The notes: generated by a model not told the origin, from the letters alone. A DNA stretch of 64,000 nt from Symsagittifera roscoffensis (GCF_963678635.1 NC_087070.1:15195840-15259839); one strand, 5' to 3'. Numbered from the stretch's first letter, positions 12,108 through 24,498 are shown. Numbers and translations are program-made.

Positions 12108-12830
12108 CAAACTGTGCATTTTATAAATTGTGAGCGGATTCCGCAACAGACAAAATCAGATTTGTCGCGGAATCCGCAGCATTGCTAGTTTTTATTAGAT
12201 CTTCTCTGCTCTTTTGGATTCCACGGACAAATAGTTAAAATACTGTATTGCTCAAAATTGCTCCAAAAACAGGCAACTTTGCGGAACCGCAACAAAATAT
12301 TTTTGGAATCCGGGACCAGTTTGTGGAATCCATGAGCAAATGAAAACATATGTGTTTAGTAAATTTAAGCAGTCAACTGTAAGTGTAATCCGCAAATTGT
12401 GGATTCCACTTAGAACTGACGGATTCCACTTACATTTGCGGAATCCACTTACACTTGCGGAATCCGTAACACTCGAATCCGTTACAGCTATTTGCACGCG
12501 GAATCTACTGAAAATTTGTATGTGGAATCCAGGGAAATTTTGAACATGTTTAACGACTTTTATTTGAAATCCAGGAAAATACAGACACAAAACTGTGCGC
12601 CTATCCAGTGAGACAAATAACATTAAGAGGCTAAACTGTGCATTTTGTGAAGAATTGTGAGCGGATTCCACAACAAGGGCGATACTTTTGTTTTTTCATT
12701 TTCTTTGATCGTTCCGACGAAATTTCAACAAGTTTAAATACTTGTCTCTGGTATTCAGCAAAATACAGATCAAAATTGTCCGCCTATCCAGTGCACAGTT
12801 TGGCCTCGAAGTGCGATGCTTGAATGTTAT
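12108..12830. repeat. GGAATCC-rich repeat unit with direct terminal similarity
   Basis: The motif GCGGAATCCGC or GTGGAATCCAC and shorter GGAATCC forms occur more than ten times in about 700 bp, on both strands because the core is nearly palindromic. A block containing AACTGTGCATTTT and ATTGTGAGCGGATTCC appears at ~12111 and again at ~12631. A second pair containing CCGCCTATCCAGTG (or CGCCTATCCAGTG) appears at ~12598 and ~12780. Long open frames at 12252-12671 follow from the repeat and show no protein motif. It resembles a small non-autonomous element or minisatellite. Confidence 0.6.
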
Positions 12831-14374
12831 CAGCAGTGACTAATATATGTCAAAAGCTTTACCTAGCCAATTAGCCAAAAACAATTGGCTAGTATCCCGA
12901 ACCTAGACTATTATATGTTTCGACATTCGTAGTGCAGAAAGATTTTGTTATAAGATTGAAAAACAGTCGAGTAGCAATTTTAGGTTGCGGATAAAATCAC
13001 AAGTTAGTAAGTTTTGGTCGGAAACAGCAAAAAATATGTCCAGAATTTGGGTCGAAACATAAAAACATACATGAAACAATTTGACTACAATATCGTCATT
13101 TAATATGTTTAAGCATAAAAAATTGGTTATAACTGTTTATTATATTGATTTTGTGACAATTATGTTTTATTAAAGTCACCAGTAGTAAATATTTGAAAAT
13201 TAAAAGTCGATTATGATCATGACTTTCCAAGAGAATAATCTCTTATAACAATAGATTGATTATAGTTAACTGATTCTAAATCCTGCATAAAACCTCATGA
13301 AATATATTATTATCGATTATAGTCTCTTATTTTGCCAAAATGCTACCACACCAAATATCTATATCATACAATGCTCCCAAAAACAAAATATCAAAAAATC
13401 TTTAAAAGAAAAGAGATAAAATAAAATAAAATAAGGTGATGCATTTTTCTGGAGAAAATCAAAACATTATGAATCATGATTGAGAATTACAAAAAGATGA
13501 AGCAAAATGAGGAAATGTTGAGGTCGCTTAAACATAACAATTCTGCTAGTATATCAGAGCAAAGCGCTGAAGGATACGATTGCCCCTTATTTGAAATCAA
13601 ATAGTTTTTTATATAGTAAAGTATTTAAAAGCATGACTTTTTGACAATATCAACCATCCACTGTAAAAGTTTGAGTCACGCCAAACTAAAACAATCGATT
13701 AGCTTGCCCCTATCTCTCTAGGATGATTTTGTATTGCGGTATTATTCGCCACTGGTAAGTAATTTGATGTACGCTTTCAGTATCGTAAACAGTGCACAGT
13801 GCGTATATGTTAGTCCAGAGCATAGCCAAACTCGCAATTTTCAAACCCCATAAAGTCGGAGGTGAATATCTTTTCAATGGGGCAGAAAAATTTTTGTTAA
13901 AAATTATTTTTTTTTCATCGCAGAAATTTGACTAAATAAAAACCACTCCAATCATATGTTTTCAAAAAAATTTTCGAAAGTCGCAAAAATAATATATCAT
14001 TAGTATACATCAACGCATACTCGATCCGCAGATCTTAGACCAAGCATTTCAACGAATTTTAAAACTACTTACGTTGAAAGCGAATACTATGAGGCGCATG
14101 ATGAGCTGTTTCTGTATCGTCTGGTGTATTCCATCAATTAATCCGTACATGTCACTTCGATACAAATAAGTCTCATAGGAGTAGTATCCATCAGAGACAG
14201 TCTTTTAGACTCTTTCACCCTTCCCCTGACTCATAATCAAAAAAATGGATTATTTTTGACAAGTTTATCTATGAACACAAGATACTCTTGCAATTTACCA
14301 GTAATATCCTGCATGTCAAAATGCATAATCATCTTAAAGCTTGAGCATCAAGGCTTCGCGGTGAAAAAACGTAC
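12831..14374. other. AT-rich intergenic sequence with scattered ATCGATTAT motifs
   Basis: No gene is visible. Motifs related to the palindrome described at 15.5-15.7 kb occur at ~13207 (GTCGATTATGATCATGAC), ~13250 (GATTGATTATAG) and ~13311 (TATCGATTATAG). Confidence 0.5.
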
Positions 14375-14677
14375 TTAGGTTGGGATAAAGGCCCGGTGAG
14401 AAAGTCCAGCCTCAGAGCAGTCGTAGTAGTCCTGGTTCCCATAGAAACTACCGAAAGGAACATTCCAGGGATCGCCATTCGAAGACTCACAGGGATTTGG
14501 GTAGCTTCCCCACAACTGATCATCAGAGCCAAACAAATCATAAGAACCATAAGAGCCATAAGAACCATAAGAACCATAAGAACCATAAGAACCATAATTG
14601 TATGACTCATAGCTGTTAGGATAGTAGTAATTAGACCCACCACCATCATAACCACCATAATAACCATAAAAGTCCAT
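14375..14677 (-). CDS. Gly/Tyr/Ser-rich low-complexity protein, possible exon
   Basis: An ATG at 14675-14677 opens 100 codons. It begins MDFYGYYGGYDGGG, continues with a Tyr/Asn/Ser segment, then about six GSY triplets in tandem, then a DLFGSDDQLWGSYPNP segment and an Asp/Tyr/Cys-containing end. Just upstream of the ATG (minus strand) is a plausible 3' splice site, a T-rich stretch ending in CAG. The composition resembles prion-like or structural low-complexity proteins. The tandem GSY part is a trinucleotide-type repeat and would also give an open frame by chance, but the non-repetitive flanks stay Gly/Tyr-rich, which favours coding. Function unknown. Confidence 0.4.
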   Translation of the reverse strand: MDFYGYYGGYDGGGSNYYYPNSYESYNYGSYGSYGSYGSYGSYGSYDLFGSDDQLWGSYPNPCESSNGDPWNVPFGSFYGNQDYYDCSEAGLSHRAFIPT

Positions 14678-15480
14678 TTTTTGGCTGCAAAATCACCTTA
14701 AATAAGAACAAAAGATGCTACCAACTCTGCAAGCAGACAAAATTAAGCCAACCACTTTTATCTCTGAAAAAGTGAAGTTTGTGAAGATTATTAATGAAAC
14801 TAATTCTTTTCTAACTTTCTATCCTCTTTTTGAGTGACGGTGATTGGGAGTTAATGGCTGCTAGATGATTGCAAGCTGAAAAAACTAAGCAAAAAACGAA
14901 GTTTTAATTTTTAGTCTGCTTACTAACGATGAAAAGCAAACAAATTAGGATTTTTTATCGGCGCTGGCAAGGGGGCACTCAAGCTAAACAAAAAAAGATC
15001 AAAAACGGTCAACATTTGAGACCCCATTTTCTCAGTGAAAGTTCGATGGGTTTTACATTTTTTTCATGAAAAAAAATTACTCCAATTCAAGTTTCCTCCC
15101 AATCTTGGTAAAAGTCGAAACAAAAAAAAATAAAAATTTGAAATTTCTAACGCTCTTGGCGATATTTAAAATTCTAATTTTATTTATCAATTCCAAGCTC
15201 CGACAACTATATTCACCTTGTTTTTGACCCTCTAGCTCCGGCTTTTTTATGCTTCAGCGTAGAAACGAAACATCAAAGTCATGTTTAAGCGTCTAAGCTC
15301 CCATGAATTTCTATTGTTGATTCCTGGGGCTTCAAAATAATTATTGAGAAATAGATGTTTCATCAATGTAAAATCAATAATTTTACAATTATAAACGGAA
15401 AAAGAATCAACACAGTTAAACAGAGTTAAAATATGTGGACTGGTACATCCCAGGAACCCCGCATCCAATATTAGGCACAA
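14678..15480. other. no recognisable feature
   Basis: AT-rich sequence with long A and T runs. A minus-strand open frame at 15247-15480 has no motif. Confidence 0.5.
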
Positions 15481-15690
15481 GTAATCGATTATAATGGATT
15501 ATTTTGTTAATATTTTGACAATTATAATCGATGAGTACTATCAAAATTGGGCGTTTAAAATATCTATAATCGATTGTAGTCGTGACATTTTCCTAACCCA
15601 TTGCCATTCCTCCTAAAATTCTTTATAATTGATTATGTTTCATTCAGAAAAACACTTTAAAATGATTATAATCGATTATAATGTGTTATT
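15481..15690. repeat. cluster of ATAATCGATTAT palindromes
   Basis: Five related sites lie within 210 bp: 15483-15495, 15521-15532, 15564-15579, 15624-15635 and 15665-15682. The last is a perfect 18-bp palindrome, ATTATAATCGATTATAAT. The others are half or near copies. Weaker versions occur at 13.2-13.3 kb and ~18.1 kb. Confidence 0.6.
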
Positions 15691-15913
15691 GTGCCAATGT
15701 TTTGTAACATCAAGGGTATTTACATTTTAATTATATTTCATGGGATTTTTCTCAGTCAATAACAGAATTCCTAAATATGAGATATCTTGTCAAACTTTGC
15801 TTCATCTGAACACTAATATTTACCATAAAAATGTTTCATAGAGATCCCTTCAATTTAGTAGAAAAATTCAAGCGGTAATTAAAGATTAACCTTTTCAAAA
15901 AACCATGAGACTA

Positions 15914-17891
15914 CTGCAATGCAGAGATGTAAAACAATAATTGTTTAGGGCCATTATGGCCGTACCGTACCATACAATAATTGGAGGGCGCTAATATTAT
16001 TAGGGCAAAAATTTGTGGGAAAAATACTCCATATCAACCCATTATTGTGCAATTATGGAAACCGAGCTGTGCAGTTTTGTTTACTGAGTATTTACCGTGT
16101 AAACATATTTACTGAGTAAACATACACTATTTACTGAGTAAATATTCACTAATCCGATTAGCTGGCCGCTGAATGTTGTCACTGTACTTATTGTCGTTGG
16201 ATTTTAGTGTGTTGCCCTGGTTTCCAACAAGCAGATGTGTGAACTGTTCTTCACCAATGCTGTTGACAAAACTTTCAAATGCAATTTGTGTTCCAGTTCT
16301 TACAAACAGGACACCACAAAGGGTTACGGCAACTTGGTTATTCACATGGAGAAAGCACATTCAGACTGGAAATCATAGATTCCCTCTGGTTCCGCGACAC
16401 TCAAATATCCAGTTACGTCAGGAGTATCCAAAAAGGCAAAGAACATTTACGGTTAGTTAGATTGGATCATATCGGATGGGCATCCATTCAGCATGGTGGA
16501 AAAAGAAAAACTAAGAAATATTCAAACTTAGATCCCATTTCTCGTCCGACTTTCATGAAATTCATGGATTTAGTTACTAAAGAGGTAAAGAAAAAAATGT
16601 CAGAAAAACTCCCAGAAAAATTTTGCATCATCATTGATGGATGGTCAGATATGAGCACGTGTTCTTACTACTTGGGGGTTTTTGCATGTCTTCGAAACGA
16701 CGAGGTAACAGAATGTCCTTTGCTCACATTTTCGGTGCTGAATAACGATGTTGATCACACAGCCGAAAATCAAGTGAAATTTTTGGAAGATGTTCTTGCA
16801 ATTTATGGTAAGAGCCGAGAATCTCTTGCTTTTATCGTTTCTGACAATCAGCGAACAACCAAAAAAATTTCAGATATTTGTGGATTGAACAAGATAGGTT
16901 GCTTCAGCCATCGGCTGAACTTGGCAGTGAAAATGTTTCTGGGCGAATATTCAGTCATCATCCAAAAAGTTCACAACCTTATGAAAAATTTGACAATTTT
17001 GAAATACTCGGCCCAAATCCGGCAAAAGACATCTTTGAAACCAATACTGAAAAACGAAACCCGTTGGTCATCGACGTTTGAGATGATTCAAAGGTACTCT
17101 CGGTTGAAAGAGTTTATTGACGTATACGATGAAGGTCTATGTGGTTTCATACTTTCTGTGGCAGAAGAATTTCAGCTGCAAACTGTCTTGGAGAAATTGA
17201 AAGATTTTGAAAGTGTCAGCAAGCATCTTCAGAAGGATGCAGCAAACATGGGAGAAGCACGCGCATTATTCGATTCTTTACTTGATGTTTATCCAGATTT
17301 AAACAGGTACCTTGGCTCTGCTTTGGGCATGAGAGCAACAGACACCATTGTGCACTCTCCGATTTTTGAAAGTGCCGTTTCAAAAGCTTGCAATGGCGAA
17401 TCGCTGGTGGCGGAGGAATTAGCTGAAATTCAGAGTGCCATTCTGCCCGACCTGACTGTGGCTGAAAATGAAGGACTTTCTTTATCTGAGAAGTGTCTTC
17501 GCGCAAAAAGACAGAAAATTGATAAAAAGTTCAACGATTTAAGCTGGATAACTTGTACCAGCAATCGAGTTGAAAGATTGTTCAGTAATGTCCGTGGGAT
17601 TCTGACTGTCTACCGGAAGAAATTGAGCGCTGTCAATCTTGAAGCCCAAGTTTTTCTGCATGTTAACGCCGGTTATTGGGATGCTAAAACAGTTGCAGCA
17701 ATTTTGAATAAAGACTAAATTTTTCGGAAGTAAAATCAGCTTTTTGTTTAATGGTTTTGTTGAATTTACCATATTCACCCCTATTTTTCCATAATTGAAA
17801 TAATTTGTTGGAGGCGCAGCAGCCATAACAATAAGGGAATTTCGGTGTGCAATAAAATTGCCATACCATATTTTACACCCCTGCTGCAATG
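15914..17891 (+). mobile_element. hAT DNA transposon with 8-bp TSD
   Basis: The element proper is 15922-17883 (1,962 bp). Its left end is CAGAGATGTAAAA and its right end, read inward, is CAGGGGTGTAAAA, matching at 11 of 13 positions. It is flanked by a perfect 8-bp duplication, CTGCAATG, at 15914-15921 and 17884-17891. The CA(G)-type terminal repeat and 8-bp duplication are the hAT superfamily signature, and the single gene inside encodes a hAT transposase. Left subterminal DNA (~16078-16146) carries repeated TTTACTGAGTA-type sequences, including two perfect TTTACTGAGTAAA palindromes. These are likely transposase-binding repeats. Confidence 0.93.
16235..17718 (+). pseudogene. hAT transposase, one frameshift
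   Basis: The first frame, from the ATG at 16235, encodes a BED-type zinc finger (CNLC, then GYGNLVIHMEKAH) and runs into a stop at 16376-16378. The rest of the protein lies in the next frame and is open to 17718. It has a YSNLDP segment and the RNase-H-fold motifs: Asp in IIIDGWSD, Asp in IVSDNQRTT followed by the CFSHRLNLAV box, a TRWSST box, and the C-terminal SNRVERLF box. That last box holds the catalytic Glu and begins the dimerisation region. A single-base indel near 16355 would join the two, so this copy is probably inactive unless the junction is spliced. The order BED finger, catalytic core, dimerisation tail is complete. Confidence 0.9.
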
Positions 17892-19189
17892 TGCTATTTT
17901 TTCCGTAGCGAAGAAAATGTGCAGCATAAATTAACTCTAATCGAAAAAAGAAGAAAAAAACTTTAATTAGTTAAATTGAATAAGAACTTGGAAAGTTTTT
18001 TTAACCTCCACTTTTTACATAAACACCATCGTCTACAAAAAGCATGAAATATAAGCAACTGTGTTGCTAGGTCAAAGACAAAATCGGCAAAGACAAAAAA
18101 TCGATTACAATCGACATAATTGGAGTTTTGTGCATTAACAATAATTAAAAAATGGGACAGAAACAACTGTAATTTTTCAATTACAATTTTATCAAACATA
18201 TTTTAAAATTTAGCTAAATATTTTTGCGCTTTGTCTCAAATCTCAATAATCAAGAATTTTCAAACAAAAATAAATTTCTTTTTCAATTTTGATTTCACAC
18301 ATAAATTGTCTTTTTTTTTGTTCAAAAATTTCACCCAGGTAGATGTTACAGGCAAAACTGACAGTTTTTTGGCAGGAGTTTTTGTTTAATTTCTTGGTTC
18401 GATTCGTATATTGGGAACCAAACTTTCAGACATCGTTTTTATGCAGCTGACGGTAAAGTTCTGTTCCAATTTAAGTTTAAAACAATGTTTTCAGCAAAAT
18501 TCGTAACGTAATGAACAGAATGAACAAAAAGAGCTTGCAAATTGCAACAGAAAAATAACGAAAAAGAAAACGTTTTTTTTTCCAAAAAGCTTACCACATT
18601 TTTCATTGGAAATAATCAGTTTTTTTCAGTGTGTATCTACCAGTAAGTTCTAGTTCATGCTTGAAGCAGTTGTGTAGAAGTCCACCGCACTCCAAGAGAG
18701 CAGGAGGCTACCGCAGGAAAACTAACACAATTTTAAAGTACCGTCGAAAACAGTTTCAATTGTTAGAGTAGTTTCTATTACGATTATATGAATAATTTTG
18801 ATTGCAGTTGTTTGAAGAATTTATTGAGCGGTCATTGGAATAGTTACTATACCAAGGGTTTGAATATGAGCAATTATTTTATAGTTTGAGTAATTACTTC
18901 TATTAGAATTTGATCTAGAGTAACTGTTTCGATACTGATCTATTGATACTATTTAATATGCTATATCTATTTTGTGAGTAGGTTTGTGACTTTCGTAGAT
19001 CTGGTGGTCTTCCGCGAAAAAAAAGGTATTGCGATCAGTTATTACTAAAGCTATTGAGATTGATTTTTCTTAGCTATTATTACTTGGAATGTTTATGTTC
19101 TCTGATCTTTTTTCAGTATTGATAAAATTATTTGTTTGGTTATTGTACTTTGGTGGTCTAATTAAATTCTTTTTATATTTTTTCTGCAT
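17892..19189. other. AT-rich intergenic sequence
   Basis: No gene recognised. One ATCGATTACAATCGAC variant of the palindrome cluster lies at ~18099. Confidence 0.5.
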
Positions 19190-20796
19190 TCAGAAATCCT
19201 ATGTCCATATCTGCGGCAATATTTACACCATTTTATGAAAAAAGACTTCCCCTTAAAACTTGGTTTTTTCATAAATGTATATGTAATTTTTTTTGCTAAT
19301 TCATTGTCAGTTTCTTGAAAATTGTTAATATCTGAAGTTAGTGTTTGAACATTATTTACGTTTTGTAGCTTTGAATGTTTTGTGTCCTCCTGTGATTTCA
19401 GCTTGTTCTAATTTGTCTACCCATTTGAATAGAGTGGTTTGGCTATTGGGTTGCAACTGTTAATTTCAGCGGAAAAATCATAATTATGGTTTGTGAAGTT
19501 ATCTCCAATTGAATTTAATTGCTTGCTAGGTGGTTCAGAAATCCTATGTCCATATCTGCGGCAATATTTACACCATTTTATGAAAAAAGACTTCCCCTTA
19601 AAACTTGGTTTTTTCATAAATGTATATGTAATTTTTTTTGCTAATTCATTGTCAGTTTCTTGAAAATTGTTAATATCTGAAGTTAGTGTTTGAACATTAT
19701 TTACGTTTTGTAGCTTTGAATGTTTTATGTCCTCCTGTGATTTCAGCTTGTTCTAATTTGTCTACCCATTTTCGAAAATTGAGTTCTTGGATTGATGATG
19801 GATATGATGCTCTCATTTTTATTGCAATTTTTCGAAATTGTGGTGTTAAAGTCATCATAAGGATTTCTGTCAATTTCGTATTTTTGTAATCATGTGTATT
19901 GAAGGAATGAGCTTTTTGTACTAGGGTTTCATTCTCACTGCAAGTTTTTTTTTGTTTCATTCAGAAGTCTACAAATTTTTTTGCATAAAACTCTCTGATG
20001 TTGCGATTTCGTTCAGTGTCGAACACTTTTGAAAATCCTTGCGTAAATCGTTTCCAATCGAATATAATTTCTATGTGCAAAACTTAAAAACATCTTTAAG
20101 CTGCGCACCCGAGTGTGGTTTGTATCAATTTTGTGCTTCTGTGATTCCAATTTTGATGTAGTGGTGTATTTATAGGTTCTGGACCTATGCTTAAGATTAA
20201 ATTGGCTGTTACAGCATTCAAGTAGTATTCTACTGAGTATTCAGAAGCTGTTCCTGAAAATATCATGGGTGGTTTATTAGATGTTATGCATGATCCACCC
20301 ATAAGGTATAAATTCATCGTCATTTGGAGTGATTCCGCTGTGTTTGGTATTTAAGTAAAGCTTGTAAGTTGGTTTTTTGGAATTTCGTGTGCTCGTAAAT
20401 AGTAAGGGTGATCTATAATAATCAGGTTGAATTCTATCAATCCAGTAATTTTTTCATTTCATTATTATGATTTTGTTGTTGGTTTTGATGGAAATTCTCT
20501 TCATCTTCAGAATAGTGTGGTGGGCTTCTTATGAATTGCTTGTCAATTGGCTTTTTGTTTGTCGAACAAAAATGGTTAATTTTCAGTTCCATCAGTCTGA
20601 AGTTTTCTTTCATCATTAAAAGTTACCGATTGAGATATTGCTTTCGTGCCTGTTGCGTATAATTGTGTTCTTGTGGTTGATCTTGTGTTGAATAGAGTGG
20701 TTTGGCTATTGGGTTGCAACTGTTAATTTCAGCGGAAAAATCATAATTATGGTTTGTGAAGTTATCTCCAATTGAATTTAATTGCTTGCTAGGTGG
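19190..20796. repeat. scrambled direct repeats inside the gag relic
   Basis: Segment A, about 237 bp starting CAGAAATCCTATGTCC, lies at 19190-19427 and 19537-19771. Segment B, about 106 bp starting GAATAGAGTGGTTTGG, lies at 19428-19534 and 20691-20796. The order A-B-A-...-B is best explained by a tandem duplication of an A-to-B unit of ~1.25 kb whose left copy then lost its middle. Confidence 0.85.
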
Positions 20797-21118
20797 TCGT
20801 TTTTTAGTTATTGGTCCATTTAATGATAATTCAAATATCAATTTTTTGGAACGACTGATGATGTGACTGTTGATTGTAATGTCGTTGGTGGAAAAAGAAT
20901 GCAGTGGTGTTGTAAGTGTTGAATGGCGAGGGGAGATACTTCGTTTTGTTGTTATAGGTAGTGTTTCAACTATTTGTTCATTTATAAAATGTGATGGAGT
21001 TTGGATATCTTGTTTTGTTAAGTTTCTAGTACCGTTAAGATTTTCCAGTGTATTGATGAATGTTGAATTTAAACTATTGTTGCATGTCCTTTTCATTAAA
21101 GATTGCGATATAATTTGA
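19190..21118 (-). pseudogene. gag relic of an LTR retroelement, rearranged
   Basis: Read on the minus strand, pieces of one gag-like protein occur in order but in different frames. A Thr/Asn/Ser/Gln-rich N-terminal part lies at 21096-20623. A capsid-like part at 20323-20096 includes FSGTASEYSVEYYLNAV and LHQNW. A continuation with DWKRFTQGF and, at 19960-19697, ILMMTLTPQFRKIAI and the VDKLEQAE helix follows. Last comes a broken zinc knuckle (CKYCRRYGHRISE, lacking the final Cys) at ~19580-19560. Stops and frameshifts separate the pieces, so it is dead. Two segments are duplicated within it (see repeat entry). I see no linked protease or RT. It is probably Ty3/gypsy-like, by gag character only. 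Confidence 0.6.
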
Positions 21119-22300
21119 GGGTGTGGTGTCAGTTGAGAGTGGAGTTACTCTTAAAGAATCTCTGTGTACAAAATAATTGCAATCGCTGCACTTAAAAAAT
21201 CATTTGGGATGTTAAAAAATAACCCATGAGACCATTCAGGGTCCCATACAAAATCTGTTTTGTCTGCTAATATTGTTTCGTTGCTTGTTTGAGGTCTTAA
21301 ATTTTTATTTTAATTGTAAAATTAGGTCTAAAAATGGAAATAATCTATATTGAACCATGCTAGAATTATTTGTGGATAAGTTTTAACTATGTCTGATATT
21401 TCATTATCGGTGGATGTTTTACGAATAGAGTCTAGGAACTGTGAAGAAAAAGATTAATTTCGAGTCTTACTATTGCGTGTCGAGATGTTTGCAGTGGTGA
21501 TACATAAATTATTTCATAAGTTTCAAATGTAGGAATATAATTATAAATGATGAAGAAAGCATCATTTGTGAAAAATAAGTTTGCTGGTTGTGAGTTTTGA
21601 TGTTGAGTAATTTTGATATTTTTTGTTAAAGATTTTGAGAAATCTAACTCTATATCATCTGATTGTACTCGGTGTGATGGTTGATTTAATGATTGTCCTC
21701 GTTAATTTCAAAAAAATTGCCAAATTGCGAAACGATATTACTGATAACTGTTAGATTAAGGTCAACTATCCGTCTTTTAGTTTTTCCAAGAGGAAGTTCT
21801 TGTTTACATGGGCCGTTTTTTTTTTAAATTAAATTTATGGTTAAGTTGTGACAAAGTTGTACTTGTCCTCTAGCGGGAATGCTTTTTGGATAATTGACAA
21901 AGGAAAGGGTAGAGTCATTGTCAAAATTATCATCTTATTGAATCATTTTTTGTGCGGAAATACAGTTATTGTGTAAATTTCAATATGTCTTATTGGTTGA
22001 ATCCAATCCAATTATAGAATCGTACTGTTTTGCGAAGATGTGAAATTTTTTTCTGCGTTTACCTTTTAGAGATGATGCTAATGCGGAACCTGATTCCGAA
22101 AAATTTTTCTACTGGTTTGTTTTTGTCGTGGGTTAGATCTGGAAGGTTTTGAAGTTCTTGTTTTGTTTTTGAGTCAGAATCCAAAGCTGCGTTTCGCGCT
22201 CTGGAAAATTTTTGATTATTGATTTGTTTTTGTTTTGTGATTATTGCTTTTTTTATCTGATGCATTCTAGTTTTTGTCTATCTGGTGTGATTACAAGATG
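21119..22300 (-). other. degenerate coding-like sequence upstream of gag relic
   Basis: Minus-strand translation gives several interrupted stretches that look more protein-like than random, for example a segment around 21770-21830 and one around 21210-21260 (DFVWDPEWSHG). A 68-codon basic frame lies at 22059-22265. I do not recognise a family. It may be further remains of the same retroelement or of an older insertion. Confidence 0.25.
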
Positions 22301-24498
22301 GTATTTTTCTTCTTTACTAGGACAACTATGAAGAATGTTTGTGTGTTTGGATTCTGGATTATCTCTTGGCATACGTGTTAGAGCAATGGGTGCAAAAGTG
22401 ATGGGGTTAGGTTTTTTAATTAATGAACTGTTCGTCCGTACAATTTTTGTGATGTTATTTTAATCCTGGGAGATAGAATATTGAGTGTAGACGGTTTGGA
22501 GAGCAAGTTTGTCCTTTCGTTAGAACTCTTTTATACTTTCTCAAATTGTCAAATTCTAAAAAGAACCTAATTTTGTTTAGGGTGTGTTTTGTGATCAAGG
22601 GTTAGAGAAAAGTAAATCAATCCGCAAGGTTCAGTTATACTAAGAACACACGTAGATCGTTAGATACTATTTTAATTCTCTCTAATTTTAAGATATGTTT
22701 TAGTCTGGGTGGATTAATAGGAGGGGCTCAAATGAAGGATGGGTAACCGAAGTTTTTCACTATTCATTTAAAAAAAACGGTTAGTTATTCGAAAAATTTC
22801 AGTTAGTCCTGGTTCGTTTGTAAGGGTTGGAAACCGAATTGACGTTTAAGGTCTTTAGACACTAGTATTAAGAGGTGGGGGGAACAAAATTGTTCTTATT
22901 GATCCGAGTAATGTAACAGTCGCCTACTTAAGTCAAATATGAGGCTAGAGAAAAATAGGCGCTATAACCATTGGCTCAAGAGTCAGGGACACTATCTCTT
23001 GTGTTTTTCTACCTCAAGCGGTCGGTGCCAATTCGGTTCGCTTGCGACATGAGACTAAAACCTTTCTTACAGCCTAAAGGCCACTACCAAAATACCCCCC
23101 ACTCTAGAAAAAAAGAACGCCCCCATACTTAGGTCTCAAAATACCTAAAACACACGAACGCCGTTAAAAACAGGGTCGGAACCTTATGTATAGTTACATT
23201 TTATTAGACAGTGGACCTTCGACCCTTTCAGATGGATCAACCTAAAAACTTTCCCTAACTCAGCATAAAAATATAAAACACACTAAAGAAAATTAGATTT
23301 GGTACTTACATACCGACACGACTTCTAGAATCGAGTAACTTAACTATAAAGCAACTCTAGAATTGATGCGTAATCAAGTTTGACTCGAGAAGTTTGTACT
23401 GAATAAATTTTAGCTCAGGAAATAAGTTTTGATTCTGGACCATTGGGAGACTTCGGTTGTCCACCTTTCCACCGAAAGTTCACTCTGGTCCACTTGGATT
23501 TGATCTCCGTTCACTCGTGATTTTGTTTTGTCCCCTGCCACGAATAAGACACCTCTACTCTCGCTCGAATTATGTATCGGAAATTGCGAATAGCTATTTT
23601 CGACTACTTTCTCGCAATTGTAGTTCGAATCTTCTGATCTTATTTTTCTGATATTTGCAGTTGTCGCTAGAAACTTGAGCAAGACATGCTCAATTCGAAA
23701 TTTTGAAAAATTGCATTTGACCCCAAAATTAAGACTAAGCGTTTTCTCAAGGTCAAACTTCCAAATATGACCGACTGGCACATAAAGCCTTGATGATCAA
23801 GTAACTAAAATGAATTAAACTTACATCTAAATTAAAAGTTTTAAAATCCAAGGATAGCCTTGATGATCTGAGATACAGAACACTTAGGTTAATTAAAACA
23901 TGGCTAGACCTTGACAAATTTTAAATTTAAGTTAAATACGTAAGAAGTTTTTAAAAGTCAAAGAAAAATGATATTACTTTTTTGAGTGGTTATAAGCTAT
24001 ATTTGAGACGAAGAAACAAAAAAGCAGGATGAGGGATAACAGGAGTTCTTGAGAAGCAAGGAACACTTTAAATTTTGAATAAACTAATTCAAATTTTGTA
24101 ACTATTTAGTTTTTTTTTTAAATCACTTAATTTCAATCTTACAAAAGTTTTAAGGTTACTGCAGATGTCTTTGAAATTAAACGATTTTTTTGGTTTAGAT
24201 TAGCCGTTTTGGTATTATAATTTTACTGGTTATAAATCATTGAGAGACTCGTATCTTGGAAATGAATTCTAATGCTCCAAACTTTTAGTTTCATATCAGT
24301 GAATGATAATGAAGTGCATTGATAATCTTGTAATGAAATATCCGTTGCAGTCTGCTTTTTTGTTTCGCGACGTAGAAGATCGTCCGCTATTCGGGTTTTG
24401 GCCTTGTGTAAGCTTGAAGACTCGTAGTATTGATTATTCTTATTGAGACGTGGAGGTATGTTTCCAATACTTGATTTGTTCGAGACACTTGGTCCTGG
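22301..24498. other. no recognisable feature
   Basis: AT-rich sequence. Open frames at 23410-23781 and 24223-24507 (minus) carry no motif I can name. Confidence 0.5.

Noticed and set aside
14396-14605. Plus-strand frame with repeated Ile-Arg-Thr
   Set aside because: It is the antisense shadow of the GSY repeat and has no non-repetitive protein-like part.
23410-23781. Minus-strand 123-codon frame as a gene
   Set aside because: No motif, no splice context and no conserved-looking composition; likely chance.
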